Shown: positions 1 through 12,771 of the stretch, piece by piece
Position numbering within the stretch: position 1 is the first letter of the stretch
How the letters are laid out: each line of letters begins with the position of its first letter
Origin: Cinnamomum chago
Lineage: Eukaryota; Streptophyta; Magnoliopsida; Laurales; Lauraceae
DNA length: 64,000 nt
Reading direction: 5' to 3'
Assembly (NCBI GenBank): GCA_038049695.1
Contig: CP142453.1
Location: 15,256,001-15,320,000 of the forward strand
Notes under the pieces: model-generated
What the model saw: only the letters and a program-made list of their open reading frames with translations
Database searches by the model: none
What the model was told of the DNA's origin: nothing
Program-made: the position numbers and the translations under genes

Positions 1-1372
1 AAATGTGTTACAATCAATACTCCAATTCCCCAAAATAAGCTATTTTCACAAATAAAACCCTAATTACTCCCCTTTATCTCAGCCATTCAACCTTTGAAAA
101 GAATAAAAAAAGCAGCAGTAGAAAAGGAAGAAAATCATTCTTGCTGAACCATAAAAAAGAAAAAGGAAGAACCGAAGAAGTCCAGCCGGTTGGAAGAAGC
201 AGGTTCATCGGCGTTGTCTCGTCTGCAGCGTGAGCGTCTCCCTCTTTGCAGGCTGCAGCGTCTCCCTCCCCACTCCAGTGCTCTTGGTCGGTCTCTCTGG
301 TTTCTCTATTGTTTTCTTTCTTTTTAGGTCGGCACCGTCGGCTCTCTCTCTCTCCCCTGCCCTCTTTATTCTAATTCTACTGTCTCTATTCTATTCACTT
401 TTTACTACTTTTCTATTGTTTAATGCTTCTTTACTCTCTTCAAGACCTCCAACAGTCCAACAACAACTTCTTTCTTTTTTCAACGATGTTGACATCTTGC
501 AAAAGTTGTTTCTAACTTTTTTTTAATTTTTTATTATCTTTCATTTTTATCTTTTGTTTAATGGATCTTGACTCCTCTTCAAGTGGACCAATAGGCAACA
601 GCAACTTCTTGTTGCTTTTTTCAATGATGTTGACATTTTGCAAAAGTTGTCGCCAAATTTTTTTTAATTTTTTATTATCTTTTTGTCTTTTATTAAATAC
701 TTTTATCTAACTTTTTTACATTTTTTTTGTGCAGTGAATGTAATTGAAGTGGTGCCTTGTTGGATCAAGAGACTAGACTACTACAGTACTACTTTATCTT
801 GTCCTAACCTCTTAGGTATAGTATTTTAAACAGATCTCAACAATTGATTTTTGCAATTAAATTGCTTAAATTATGGGTGACTGAACTGCTTAATTGCTTT
901 AAAACACTTTAGTCCGATTCTCTTACGAGTTTCTTTGGTATCCTTGCTCAATTGCTTAAATTATGAGTGATTGAATAGCTAAACCCACTTTTCAAAGCTA
1001 AAGTTGATCCAATCTTTTCTTCGATCAACCATATCCTAAGAAAGATTAAATGGATTAGTTATGTTATCTATTGAAAAGTCTTTGGTAGAAAAGCTTGATT
1101 ATGAAGATTTAATTAGTGATTTCGCAGCTAGAAATGCAAGAAGACTAGTAGTTTTTCAGTAGTGCTTAGTTTTTGTAATTGAATTTTGGTGTAAATTGGT
1201 TAATGTGAAACACAATTCTGATTCGGTAAGAGTAGGTAAGGAGTTTAGACTTAATTTTCGATCAAATAAAAAAATTATCTTTTATTTTTTTTATCATTTA
1301 TTGGTGGGTATACAGGTAGGGCCACACTTTAGGAACTCGCCTAGGGCCCTCGAAAACTCAAGGCCGCCCCTG
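1..1372 (+). mobile_element. 3' part of a zf-MYM/TTF-type hAT element
   Basis: The right end, read inward from 1372, is CAGGGGCGGCCTTGAG, a plant hAT terminus similar to CAGTGGCGGCTCTAGG at 40076. It lies about 210 bp after the end of the transposase remnant. Two diverged copies of a block of about 140 bp occur at about 425-535 and 560-690, both with TGTTGACATYTTGCAAAAGTTGT-type words. The left end lies outside the window or was not found. Confidence 0.6.
992..1162 (+). pseudogene. C-terminus of zf-MYM-type hAT transposase
   Basis: The frame reads KLIQSFLRSTIS, a stop (TAA 1037-1039), then ERLNGLVMLSIEKSL and KLDYEDLISDFAARNARR to TAG at 1160-1162. ERLNGLAMLSIEKE...DYxxLIxxFAxxKARK is the well-known carboxyl end of these transposases. 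The stop replaces a codon that is usually Gln. Confidence 0.82.
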
Positions 1373-1382
1373 ACGGGCTGCA

Positions 1383-2761
1383 TTTAAAAATTTGGAGGAT
1401 ATGCTTTGTTCGTATTTTATCCCACCATTTTATATAAGAAATATGAGCAAAGCATGTTGGTTTGATTGCCTGAGATTTTTCGTATTCCCATCAGAGAATC
1501 CATGGGATAGTGTAGGAAAATTTTTTGAAGAAAGTTTGTGAAGGCTTAGGGATTTCAAAACTGGTTTGGGATTCAAATGATTGATAACGGATTAATAAGG
1601 CTTCTGAAAGTATGCAAGAGTATAGTCCAAAACGTATCCACCAATTATGCCAGAACCAAGAGGGAATAGTTTGATTGCATTTGGATGAAAAGCTGATATA
1701 CCATGAATGTTATCTTTTTGAATTTTGATACAATAAAGTGTATTCCCGGGCATTCATATAATCCCGATAATTATAGGGCGAAGAACTTTCATTGGAATTG
1801 ATCACAGTTTTTTGTGATGATAAATTTTCTGCTCATTCAGTGGGAGAATGGATTTGCAGAATCTTCATTTTTGAAAAGGCATGTTCTCCATCTCGATCTT
1901 CATGAATGATGATTGCACTTTGGACTAAGTCAAAATTGCTTCATAATATTTGTAGGAAATATTGGGAATTTTGGGGACAAAATGCTTGATTTTTGTTGAT
2001 ATTGTCAATCCCAAGCAATTTGATCAGGCATGAGGCCAGCGGACACCCCACTTGCACCACATATGAGTTTTTTTATTTTTGCTACTCATTATATTCTACT
2101 GAGTCACTGACTGAAATATCAAGTTGATGGAGATTGGAGACCATCGTATTTGACTACAATATTTATTTTATTTAAAAAAAGGAAGAAGATGGAGATGGGA
2201 CATAGAGGAGGGAAGGGAAAGAATAAAAACAAGTGAAGCCCAAATGCCCAAGTATACAGAGTCACGGACTCACGGAGAGGTGGGGAAGAGGTGGGGTGAG
2301 AGGGGAAAAGTTCCCGCCCGCTACTGCAGTAACGTAAAAGACCTGCAGGCAGCGACAACGGAGATGACATGCGACAACTAACGATTTGCTCCTCTTTCGG
2401 ATTTTAGCCTCACTTCTTCTCTTTAAGTTTTTTCTTTTACTCCGCTTTGAAAATAAGGATCCAAGTTTTAAAATCCGTGGATTTTTGGAAACCAACCTTT
2501 CATATTCCACGCTCCTACCTTGGATCAACGCTCTAAATAGTTTCGATTCGCGGTTTGAAACCCATCAACTTGCGCTCACTCCCTCGTTGAACGGCAATCC
2601 AGGTTTTAACCGACTCCCGCTCCGTCATTCGTCGAACCACGCTCCATAAAAACGCAAATTGTACCTCATCAACACTCGAACAGTGCTCCATGGGCAATTC
2701 CCTTTCGAAAATGTCGATCCGCGTTTTCGGAGCGGGATTGAGAAGGGGGATGGACGGTTCC
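1383..2761. other. No gene recognised
   Basis: Mixed sequence; the part from about 2230 to 2760 has a more even base composition and a pyrimidine-rich stretch that could once have been a gene leader. The short ORFs on both strands show no family features. Confidence 0.5.
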
Positions 2762-3372
2762 AGGCACTAAGGCTGGGACACTATTTAGTGTGGTTTACAT
2801 GACCACCCTTTAGTCTCTCCATCTCTCTAAGTAAATCGACATGCATGAATGGGTTCTTAGTTCTATTTCACTTACCATGTACCATTCACTGTCATTTAAT
2901 GACTTCAAAGGTCACATCTCTTTAAGGAAGAGATGCATGTAGAAAAGAGCCTATAAAAGGAGGTCATATCAGGTAACACTCTGCACTGAAAAATTTGCAA
3001 AGAAAATATCGCTTACATTTGCAGAAAAGAAGAAGTAGTAGATTGTTGTAAACCCCATCGTTTAATAAAAGAAGCCATGGATTCATGAGGTATTATTTAC
3101 TTTGATTATTTAGTTATCTTCTTGTATTGTTCAGATTAGATCAAGTATGTGTTGGTCCCGAGGTTCTTGGGAATAGTTACAAGAACTAAAAAAGTAGAAA
3201 ATTACCAGTTGTAATTATGGTTATGTTTATCTCATATAATTGTATTTTTTTCTTTTCTTTTTCCCCCCTGTACATGGAGAGATGGTAAACTGCCCTAGTC
3301 CTAAACTAGCCTAATCTAAATCTTAGGGATCATCTCTGAGGTATTCCACCATAGGACCTCCTTTATCCGTGC
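2762..3372 (+). promoter_or_regulatory. Possible LTR-like promoter region
   Basis: A TATA box (CCTATAAAAGG, about 2950-2960) is followed about 110 bp later by AATAAA (about 3065). That short TATA-to-poly(A) spacing is usual in plant LTRs. I found no paired copy or TSD, so it may equally be an orphan promoter. Confidence 0.3.
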
Positions 3373-6300
3373 TGTAACGCCCCAATTCCGGATACCGATA
3401 TACTCGTTCGAATACCCGAAGTTGGCGCGCTACTTCCCGGAAAATCCGAGAACTTCCAAGATCGTAGGCCGCAGTGAGGTCCAATTTAAAACTTTTTGAC
3501 CAATATAATACTCAATGGTTAAACTTGCGGAAGCATAACAATTAAATAAAGCGGAAGCATTTGGTATCATATATATATGTAAAGTATGAGCAGAACAGTA
3601 GTCTAGTTAAAGTATCAGTTGTTAATCAAAAGTTTATACATATTGGATTCTACCCAACTCACTACAAAATTTCGCTCAAACCCAAAAATAAGATGAGCTC
3701 TTAAAACCCTGGTAAATAATCTCCGCCCTCCGGATCGACCTCAGGGTCGGCCGGGCCCCACGCGAACTCTCCAGCTATCGGCGCCTCTACCAGCGCTAGT
3801 GCATCATCAGGGATCTCTGGGTCAAGGCCTAAGCACCAATGAAGGGTCAGATCTAAAAAATCTGGCAAGTCACAGCATACTACTAACATAGAGCATATAT
3901 ATCAAATGAATAGAGACAAGTAAATAAATTAAAGAATGACAAGGTAAAGAACTAGGCAGTTGAGCAGTATAATCATAAGAAATCAGGATAATGTAAAATA
4001 ACTAATCTACTACAAAATGGCACATTCATACGAGCTGGAATACCGCGAGATATTATGCCGCGGCCCTCCCATACTGAACACAGTTGCGGCGGGGAAATCT
4101 CACCAGTGCTGGGAATTACTAATCCCGCAAACCACTCATCATCTCATCACACTCATCACTCAAGACCGGACACGGTATCACACCGTCCGTCTTAACCACA
4201 TAGGTCATCATGATAGCTTCTCAACTCTCAAATAGCTCCTACCGGGAATGATCAGTCCACAGGCTGAGCTTAAATCAACCGAGTAAATGTTCATGCCGAC
4301 TCGAGAATACTTCTAAGGGTCTGTGTCTGTCTAGGCTTCGCCTTGCGTGAACAAGGTCCTAACAATGTCTCTAAAAGGTCTGTACATCAATCAGTCTATG
4401 GATTATACTCTAAGTCAAAGCCCACTCGTTGGATCCATACCAAGGCCCATCAAATCCGTGGCCTGGTCTAAAACCGTCCAAACGAGGCATCATATCCATT
4501 TACTACTGATAAACAGTTCATCCTAATTAATTATGACTTAACAGCCCAATATAAACCACCTCTTCCAACTAAAGGTACACATCCCACACTTAGGCCCAAT
4601 ATGGGCCCGCCTAGACACAGACATGGGTCAGTGTTCTCCAATCATACTATCGGGTCACCTCTAAGATACCCTAAGTTCAGGTCCTCCATTTATATTTAAT
4701 TAATAGATACAGCTATACTAAAGATTTAAGAGTGACAGCATATAAAAGAAGTGAAGTATGAACTCCAATAAGAGAATCAGCAGGGAAATACAACGGTCCA
4801 ATCCTAGGTAATGGGCCACGTTTAGGTTCAGGTCTATCTCCGGTAATTTGATCTCTAAACGAAGTCACTGATGCCATATGATACTGTGTTTGGTGCTTAG
4901 GAGGTTACGGGGCACCATTGACAACTCTTAGAGGTCAAATCATCTTAGATTAAACGACCGAAACCCTAATCGGTGGTCCCCACGAGTCAAGGTCGAGCCA
5001 CGCCATTGACTCATGCTTGGCACATTGATGGAAGTTCATTTGGATAGTCAATGGGCCCCACAATCGATCAATCATAGAACAAATGCTAAACTCACATCTT
5101 AGTGTTCACAGTGTGCAGGTCGACCTGGCAAGGGTCGGGTCGATCTGCTCCACTGGAAATCAAAGTTGGGACTTGGTTTGGATTCTGGAATTTCCAGTGT
5201 ACCCGATTGACCAGGTGGCCAGCCGGTCGATCTGGTACACAGGTGTACCTGAGTCAACAGATTCCAGGCCAAATCTCAACTTTTGCACTAAAGTCTGGGT
5301 CTGATGGAAAAATCCAAGTCATACACAAACCATTCGATTTGGGTTCATAAAATACTCAGGGCTTAATCAAATTATAAAATCTAATGAAATTTCTAAAAGT
5401 ATAAATCTAAAGGGTCCAAACTAATTTAAATTAATTAAAGACTAAGGGGTCTTTTATTTCTAATTCCTAAAATTAATAGGGTTTCATAAAGGCTAAGGGT
5501 CCTACTTTCCTAATTTTCTAAAACTAATGGGTCCATTGTACACATTAGAAACTAAATGTTTTATTTAATTAATAAAGCTAATGGGTTATGGATTAGTGGG
5601 CCCCACTGGGCCCAACTCCAATTTGGTTCGATAAAAACTAAAGGGGTTTATATTTCCAATTTATGAAAATTAATGGTACTAATAGTATACATTAAAAACT
5701 AAGGGATTAATTTTAATTAATATAACTAATGGTTATTGGATCAGTGGGCCCCACTGGGCCCAAGTGAAAAGCCCTCCTATCAGCCCACTTTCAAAATCTG
5801 AAATGAAGTGAGGGTCATCATCTTTTGTTATTTATGTTGATGTGGGCCCCCAGGTCATCAGCACTTTAATTTTTCTCCCATGAGTCTTCTTATTCCCATA
5901 TAACTAATGGGTTATGGGCCCAACAACAACTCACCCCTCTCTTATCCCATATTAACCTAGGTGGTCAAAATCATACCCACACATGTCATCATCATCTACT
6001 CTCTTTCTTTAATTCCAAGACACATGTCAACTATCATTCTCTCTCTTTCTTTCCTCTCTTATTCCCATGCACCCTCAAACCACCAAACACTCACTCATCT
6101 CTTTCCCACTCAACACAACATGCACAAGTTCTGTAACAGAACACTGCACATCGTTGCAACAGAGAACGACTCGCCTGATGTATGGAGAAGCAATGATCGT
6201 GGGCCCCACTGATCAAGGGCCCACGATCAGCCCTCATCACCTGGGTCGCCCAAGGTGGCCCTACACGATGTGGGGTCCGGATCTCCAAGGGTGGCCCACC

Positions 6301-7451
6301 TTGACCCCACTGATCTTAATACAAAAAAACCCAAAATTTCTCTGTTTTCCATTACAGTGACTGTAACAGTCACTCTTCTTCACCCATTTCAAAATCAAAT
6401 TGTTTCTGAACAAAACCATTAATCAAAGCATATGAAAAATAGATTTCTCTCATCCATCAATGGCCAATAGTCCATCTATTCTAAGCTCAAAGGTAAATCT
6501 ACAGATCCACATTAACTGAATGGAATTGACTGAATCAATGAAAACAGAAATATACATTCTATGTTAAGAGTGTAGTGCACTTGCCTTTAGTAATGGAGAA
6601 GGTTTTGTAGAGAGAGGGAGAGAACTAGAAGAGAGAACCCAGCTGAAATGAAGAAGAAGAAATACAGCAGCTGCAGCTCCTTAATGCAAATCCCAGCAGT
6701 AACAGTAGCTTCCAGCACAGTAACAGAGGCTTGGAAGAGAGAAATGAGGGAGAAAGAAGAGAGGAAATGAAGAAGAACAGTTGCAGCTCTAAGAGATGAT
6801 TCTTCCAGCACAACAGAGAAAAAGGAGAAGTAGTAGCAGCAACCACTAGGAAGAAGTCCCAGCACAGAGTCACAACCGTAGCTTAGAGGGAGGAAATGAG
6901 GGAAAGGAGAAGATGATGTAGCAGTTGCTGTAGCTCTAAGGGAAAAATCCCAGCACTTAGCTCATATGAGGGAAATGAGGGAGAGGAAGAAGAGAGGGAA
7001 TTGAGATGAACAGTTGTAGCTTAGGGTTTGGGGAAATGTGCCAATTTATAGATTAGGGGGAGGGATTAAGGACAGTATTAGCCTTTAGGTTAACATGCAA
7101 TTAGGGTTAGGGTTAGGGTTAGGGGTAATAAGGTCTTTGGGTAGGAATGTTCTAGAGATGCCCAATTTGCAATGACCCCCTCTAATTAACTAAAACCACT
7201 AGCTAGGGCCTACCCTTCACTAATTAGCCTAGAGTTAACCAAAACACTCCACTAACTAAATTACTAACTCAACTAAGCTAGTCTAACTATAACTTAGGAA
7301 AATCTAACTAATCACCCTAATTAACCCTTAATTAGCACAATTAACTAGTAATTAGCAATAATTAGCACAATTAACTAATAATTAGTATAAACTAGTATTA
7401 ATTAGCCTATAAAATAGCAATTAGAGGGCCCACAAAGGGTGGGGCCTCACA
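3373..7451 (-). mobile_element. 4.1-kb TG...CA element with perfect 5-bp TSD (probable giant solo LTR)
   Basis: The element runs from TGTAACGCCCC to GGGGCCTCACA and is flanked by CGTGC on both sides (3368-3372 and 7452-7456). In minus orientation it starts TGTGAGGCCCC and ends GGGGCGTTACA, a form common in plant Ty3 LTRs. A TATA-like box (TATAAATTGG, minus) lies near 7040-7050. I found no gag, pol, primer site or second LTR inside, so a solo LTR of a large-LTR lineage is the simplest reading; a large non-coding derivative is the alternative. Sub-repeats with GTGGGCCCCACTGGGCCCAA occur at about 5600 and 5745. Confidence 0.75.
7098..7124 (+). repeat. Short TTAGGG run
   Basis: AATTAGGG followed by three more GTTAGGG-type units. 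This is a short interstitial run inside the 4.1-kb element, not a telomere. Confidence 0.7.
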
Positions 7452-7456
7452 CGTGC

Positions 7457-8336
7457 TCTGCGAGTGTATACACGTTGTAAATAATCCACCACAGTACCTC
7501 CACCTTTGTGCTCTACTAGCAGTAGGAGTTGATCCCTGGTACTAGTGGTGAGATAAGATACCCTTACCACTTGAACAAACAACCTCCAAAATACCTAAGC
7601 TAGAGAAAGAGGGGAGGAAGAAGACGTACCTGGCTGCAATGCTCATCTTCTGCTCCCCCTCTCTCGATGTCTACTTCCCTCTTCATCTCCTTTCTCTTTT
7701 CATAAATCTACAAAAAGAGAGAAGAGCATCTACAATCATTTTACAAAAGAAATTGGAAGTGCATATAAAAGAAGCACATTGGAATTCATCGAACTTCGAA
7801 TTGTCCTATGACTTTTCTATATGGTTGTAACTTCTAACATGGATGTATATGAAAAAAGTGGGTGGTAATAGCAACACTATATTTTCGCGTAGCCTTACTT
7901 TTATTCTAAAACTTGTGATGATACCAGAGGATTTGGTAGATGCTATCAAAGTACAAATGTGAAGACACTACAGTGAGCAAGATCATTACTTTTTTGTTGT
8001 CGCTACTTTTTTCCTTATTGCTGCTACTGTTGCTTTCATGCTAGATGTTGTTGCTTTCTGCTGTGTGATATTGGCTTCCTACTCTTCTACCGTTGTTTTT
8101 GTTGGTCTTGGTCTGCTAGGTACGCTACTCTTCTTCCCTCTTCTTCTTCTTTCTTCCTTTTCTCTTCCTACCTTTTTCCACATTAGCTGCACGCAACTGC
8201 CTTCTCTGGATTCTAGCCTGTGATAATGAGGTTTCTTTTCTTTTCTTTTCTTTTTTCTCTTTTTCTTATTTTCATATAATTTTTTTTGGGACGTAACCCG
8301 ACTCAACCATGGGCGAGTCAGGTCTTGATTCCACTT
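7457..8336. other. No gene recognised
   Basis: CT-rich and TTG-rich spacer with short ORFs (7639-7830, 8038-8223) that show no family features. The first 80 bp (CCACCACAGTACCTCC) resemble the sequence just left of the 4.1-kb element (CCACCATAGGACCTCC), so the insertion may have hit a short tandem repeat. Confidence 0.5.
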
Positions 8337-9140
8337 TTTGAAACCTTACTTGGAAGTCTACAAACCAATAAAGAATCTAATGATATCAAATCAAAGACTT
8401 AAAAGTTTACAAATCACAGACTCCAACTTTTCTAAATGTGTGTAACGTTATAATAATTCAGAAATCTTACTATTCAAATAGTGCAACTGTTTTTATACTT
8501 CTCTTTTTCAAATAACGTGAGGTTAATCAATAAGCATGATATTTGTCAAAAGCCAAAAGAGTCATTCGCTTAGAAACCAAAAAAAGAAAGAAAAATGAAT
8601 CCTTTGTTGAAAACTCAGGCGGTGGGAAGATTGTAAGTGATATAAAACCAAAGACTTGGAAGTCTACAAATCACATGTGTTCTAAGTCTATTACATGTGT
8701 ACAGATATTATAATAATTCAAGAATATCACTATTCAAGTAATACAATTATTTTTGTACTTCTCATTTATAGGATCATGTAAAGGCAATCCATAGGTATGA
8801 CAAAGAAACTACTTTGTCAAAAGAGATAAAATGGTCATTTTCGAAGAAACCACAAAAAGTGAGAAAAAACGTTATATTTGAAAAAGTTGGATAGTAGAAA
8901 GATTATAAGTGGTATCAAATCAAAAACTTGAAAGTCTACAAACCAATTAAAGATCTAGTGATACTGAATCAAAGACTTGGAAGTCTACAAATCTTTCATA
9001 GATCTAGTGATATCAAATAAAAGACTTAGAAGTCTACAAATCTTTTACAAATCAAATGATATCAAATCAAAGACTTGGTTGTCTACAAATCACATAAGTT
9101 CCAAGTCTATTACATATGTACAGATGTTACAATAATTTAA
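8337..9140 (+). repeat. Repeat locus, segment 1 (AGACTT-AAGTCT family)
   Basis: Repeated blocks carry ATCAAATCAAAGACTTGGAAG then TCTACAAA, and larger units of about 300-350 bp with TTTTTGTACTTCTC, AAAAGTGAGAAAAA and GTAAGATTATAAGTGATATCA-type words. Each core holds the small palindrome AGACTT-GG-AAGTCT. Confidence 0.8.
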
Positions 9141-10901
9141 GCTTTTGTTTGGTAACTCTTTTTGGAGCCTCTACTTCAGTTAAAATGGGTTGAAATAGCT
9201 TTTAGGTTATTTGGATACGTATTTAGGTACATCTCTTTGGATTGATGTTAAGAGAAAATTTCTCTATTCTAAAAAAACGTAAGAAACTGCAAGAATCGAA
9301 ATAGAGAATTCCGTCTGAAGCGGAAAGACATTTGATTAAAATATATGGACAACTATACTCTCATTTTATTTGCTTAATGACAAGTTTACCCATATATAAG
9401 GAATGTTCTTTCCATTCTTAAGTCTTCTCACACCAACAAAGAAAACACTCTCATTCCATCGAAGGGTTTTCGCCTTTCGTCACTCCCTACATACCCCACT
9501 TCAACCACCATTGGGCTTTTCCACCAGATCTCAAGCCGGCGAATCTCTCTCTCCCTCTATCTCCATTTGATAATCGTGGGGATTTAGGAATTTTTGTGTT
9601 ATCATGATGGGGTTTCATCTAAAAATATAATGGCATGTTAGGGTTCTAGGGCTTTCATCTGAAACAAAACCCCATAATTATTTTGAATTGGATATGGGGA
9701 AATTTCAATCATGCTCTGAACTTGTGTTTTACTTCTTATCAATTACTCTCTGTAACGTACAGTTACTCTTCGTCTTTCAATGGCTTGATTCTGAATCAAG
9801 TTAGTTACAGAGACCAAGAGTCCAGTGGATACTACTTGCAGTTGCTATAGGAGCATAATGAATTTGGGTAGATGTTGAACAAAAATTGTGGTTTTGGACT
9901 AGAAGAATTTGGGTCCAATTTTAGATTATTGTGGAGGCCAAGGACTATGTAGCGTCTTAATAGATTCGAGAGAAGATTCTAGTACTTTTCATGAGATTCT
10001 TGAGATTGGTCTTGACGAGGGGCTCTTGCATAAGGTGGTCGTGGAAACATGCCCACTTTGGGCTGGAAGTAGCGAGGGTTCTGTCATGGGATTTAGTAGT
10101 GTTAGGAGAAAACGAATGAGATAAAGGATTTCAGTCAAGCATCTAAAAGGGGGCGGTGTTTTTATGGAGGGTTATCTTCGCTAGAGATGTTAAAAGAGTT
10201 AGGACCAACAAGAGTGGTAGTTGGAAGGCAATTGTTTCCTAATTTAACCCTCACTGACAGGTGGAATGGAAGGCGAAATCATGGAAATTCCTTTCCATAT
10301 TTTGAAGGAATGCATCATAGTTTTAAAAAAAAAAAATTCCTAAAGTGAGTTGTATTGCCTAATAATGAAGTTTTGAGCTATGTTCTTGCCCATTGTTTAT
10401 GGGTTTAGTCCAAGATATAGCATTTAATACAACTCCATTTTAACACCTTCAAGTTATTTTATTTACATCTAAAACAACTTCAGTCAAAATGAGGAATTGC
10501 ATTTTTCATTTTTCCTTTTTTGAACCTTTATGAATTTCTCTTTTAATGGAAAAAAGGAACTAGAGCAAACTATTAATCACTCACCTATGGCCCAACATCA
10601 GCACTTTCTCATAATTCCAATGTATTTTTGTGAGTTTTACATTGCCTCATTGAGATTAAAAATAATTTATAATAGATGTCAAATTGAATTTCTATTGTAA
10701 ATTACCTTTTTTAAAGACAAGAAACACCCCAGTGATAAGCTCTTATTTAAAAGTTTACCAAATATATTTTAAAAAATAGATCCGTTTAAATTAGATATAT
10801 TGCATGTGTTACCAATCGGTCTATTTGAAGAGAGCCTATATCTCACAGATCTGTTTGAGCCAAATCTATTTCAAACATATAAAGATTTGCCAAACAGGGC
10901 C
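9141..10901. mobile_element. PIF/Harbinger-like non-autonomous DNA element
   Basis: The left end GCTTTTGTTTGGTAA and the right end CCAAACAGGGCC are imperfect inverted repeats of the GGGCCTGTTTGG type, flanked by TAA on both sides (9138-9140 and 10902-10904). Excising it rejoins the host tandem repeat (AATAATTTAAGAAT matches AATAATTCAAGAAT in other copies). The interior has a short ORF at 9909-10124 that I do not recognise and no transposase motif. Length is 1761 bp. Confidence 0.6.
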
Positions 10902-10904
10902 TAA

Positions 10905-11283
10905 GAATCTTAATAACCTAAGAATCTAAATAATCAAGTAGTACAACTATTTTTGTACTTCTCATTTTTTGTATCATGTGAAGGTAATCGACAAGTACAA
11001 TAGAGCAACTTCTCTGTCAAAAGAATTCCTTAGGCTCACAAAAAGTGAGAAACATGAGTCATTTATGGAAAACTTGGGTAGTAAGAAAACTATAAGTGAT
11101 ATCAAATCAAAGACTTAAAAGTCTACAAACCAATCAACGATCTAGTGAAATCGAATCAAAGACATAGAAGTCTACAAATCACATAAGTTCTAAGTCTATT
11201 ACATATGTACAAATATTGAAATAATTTAATAATATCACTATTCAAGTAATATAACTATTTTTGTACTTCTCCTTTTTAGATCA
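10905..11283 (+). repeat. Repeat locus, segment 2
   Basis: This continues the same repeat family after the PIF-like insertion and runs up to the LTR-type insertion at 11284. Confidence 0.8.
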
Positions 11284-11635
11284 TGAAGGATCCTAAGCAC
11301 CCACTGAGCTACTGTGACGTTTTGATTATTTTATATTATATACATTATTTATTTTATAATTATTATTATAATTAATTGTATTTTAGTTAAATACATGATT
11401 AGTCTAAGTGGGGACCACGTTAGGCTTAGGTTTTAGTGAGTTGAGCTTGTTGGATAGGTGATTTGACCCAGAGTTAACCCAGGCCCAGTTTAGTAGGTGT
11501 AGTTCTTATTTAACCAAAACTCTAATTCTTTTCTAACTCAAGTTCTTATCTCTTTAGAACCCAAACTCTATTCTCTTTAGAACTTAAGTTAGATTCCAAC
11601 TCCTATTCTCATTCTCTATTTATACAATACCACAC

Positions 11636-11636
<1 letters not shown>

Positions 11637-11729
<93 letters not shown>
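11637..11729. repeat. CT microsatellite, about 93 bp
   Basis: An almost pure CT dinucleotide run of about 46 units, just downstream of the TATA-like sequence in the LTR-type element. Confidence 0.97.
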
Positions 11730-11733
<4 letters not shown>

Positions 11734-12771
11734 ACTTTCTTTAGCTCTTGAAATCCTGCAACCTAGGAAACTAACCGCCAAATCTCCGATCAGAGACAAC
11801 CATCGTCTTTCGCGCGAAATCCTCTTCGTAAGGATACCCGCATTGGGCTTTGGCAATAGGAATCGTCTCATCCAACCGCGAACCTAAGGCAAGTACCTAA
11901 CCATAATTTGTAGATTTAATATTTGTGATTTACGTGTTGATGCATGTAGAAACCCTTTGATGCCCTTTCATATGAAAATGTGGTTATGTGATTTTGTCTT
12001 GTGATGAGATCGGAGATTGGGGGATCTTCCAATTGATTTTCGTATTGCTGGTATTCCTGTAGCAGTACTCTTAATATTGTTGTTAACCATTGCCACCCCT
12101 ACTTGGATTCAAAACCCATTTTAATCATCTTAAGACTATAAATTTGGGTATTATAATTGATAGGATGGTTGGGGTTTGGTTTCTTTGCAAACCCACTGGA
12201 GACTAGGGAAGGAACAGACTTGAAACCAGATTATTCTCGATCACAGGCCGTGTGGGAACTGTTCTCGATTTTTTTACTTTGTGGCCCAGGTGGGCCACTT
12301 GATGTTAGATCTGATTAGTGGATCCAGAGGAGGACCCACGGGCGACCTTAGAGGGGCTGGACCCGTAGGGAGTGGACCCCGTTTGGCCACCATCCATTAG
12401 TTTGATCAGAGAGGGTGTGATTGAGGAAAAATAAGCAATTTGGGCGTCTAGCCTTGTGGGACCACTGGGCCCAAGGGGACGGCGACCCAGATCTTGGTGG
12501 ACACTTGGGGAGTGGGTCCCATCTGGACCAGCATCTGATGGTTCAAAAATTAGGGCATGAATTGCAGATTAAGAACTAGTTTTGGACTATATGCAGTGGT
12601 GGGACCCAATGGTTGATCGAATTGTGAATCTGGTCCGGGCATCCGGCTGTATATGGCCAGACGGTAGTATTTGCGAGGGTGTTCTGGGTTTTTGATCAGC
12701 TGGGGTCCACTATCCAAGCATCTATGTTGCATTAGGTGTGAGGCGGCATCCTCTGGAAATTTGGGTTCGGT

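Noticed and set aside
230..526. Hydrophobic 98-codon ORF as a secreted or membrane protein
   Set aside because: It lies in the decayed hAT region with CT-rich composition and overlaps a duplicated block. No family features were seen.
7098..7124. Telomere
   Set aside because: There are only about four TTAGGG-like units, inside a transposon and of a type unlike the usual plant TTTAGGG.
11620..11871. Minus-strand ORF with a long Arg-Glu repeat
   Set aside because: It is a translation of the CT microsatellite.
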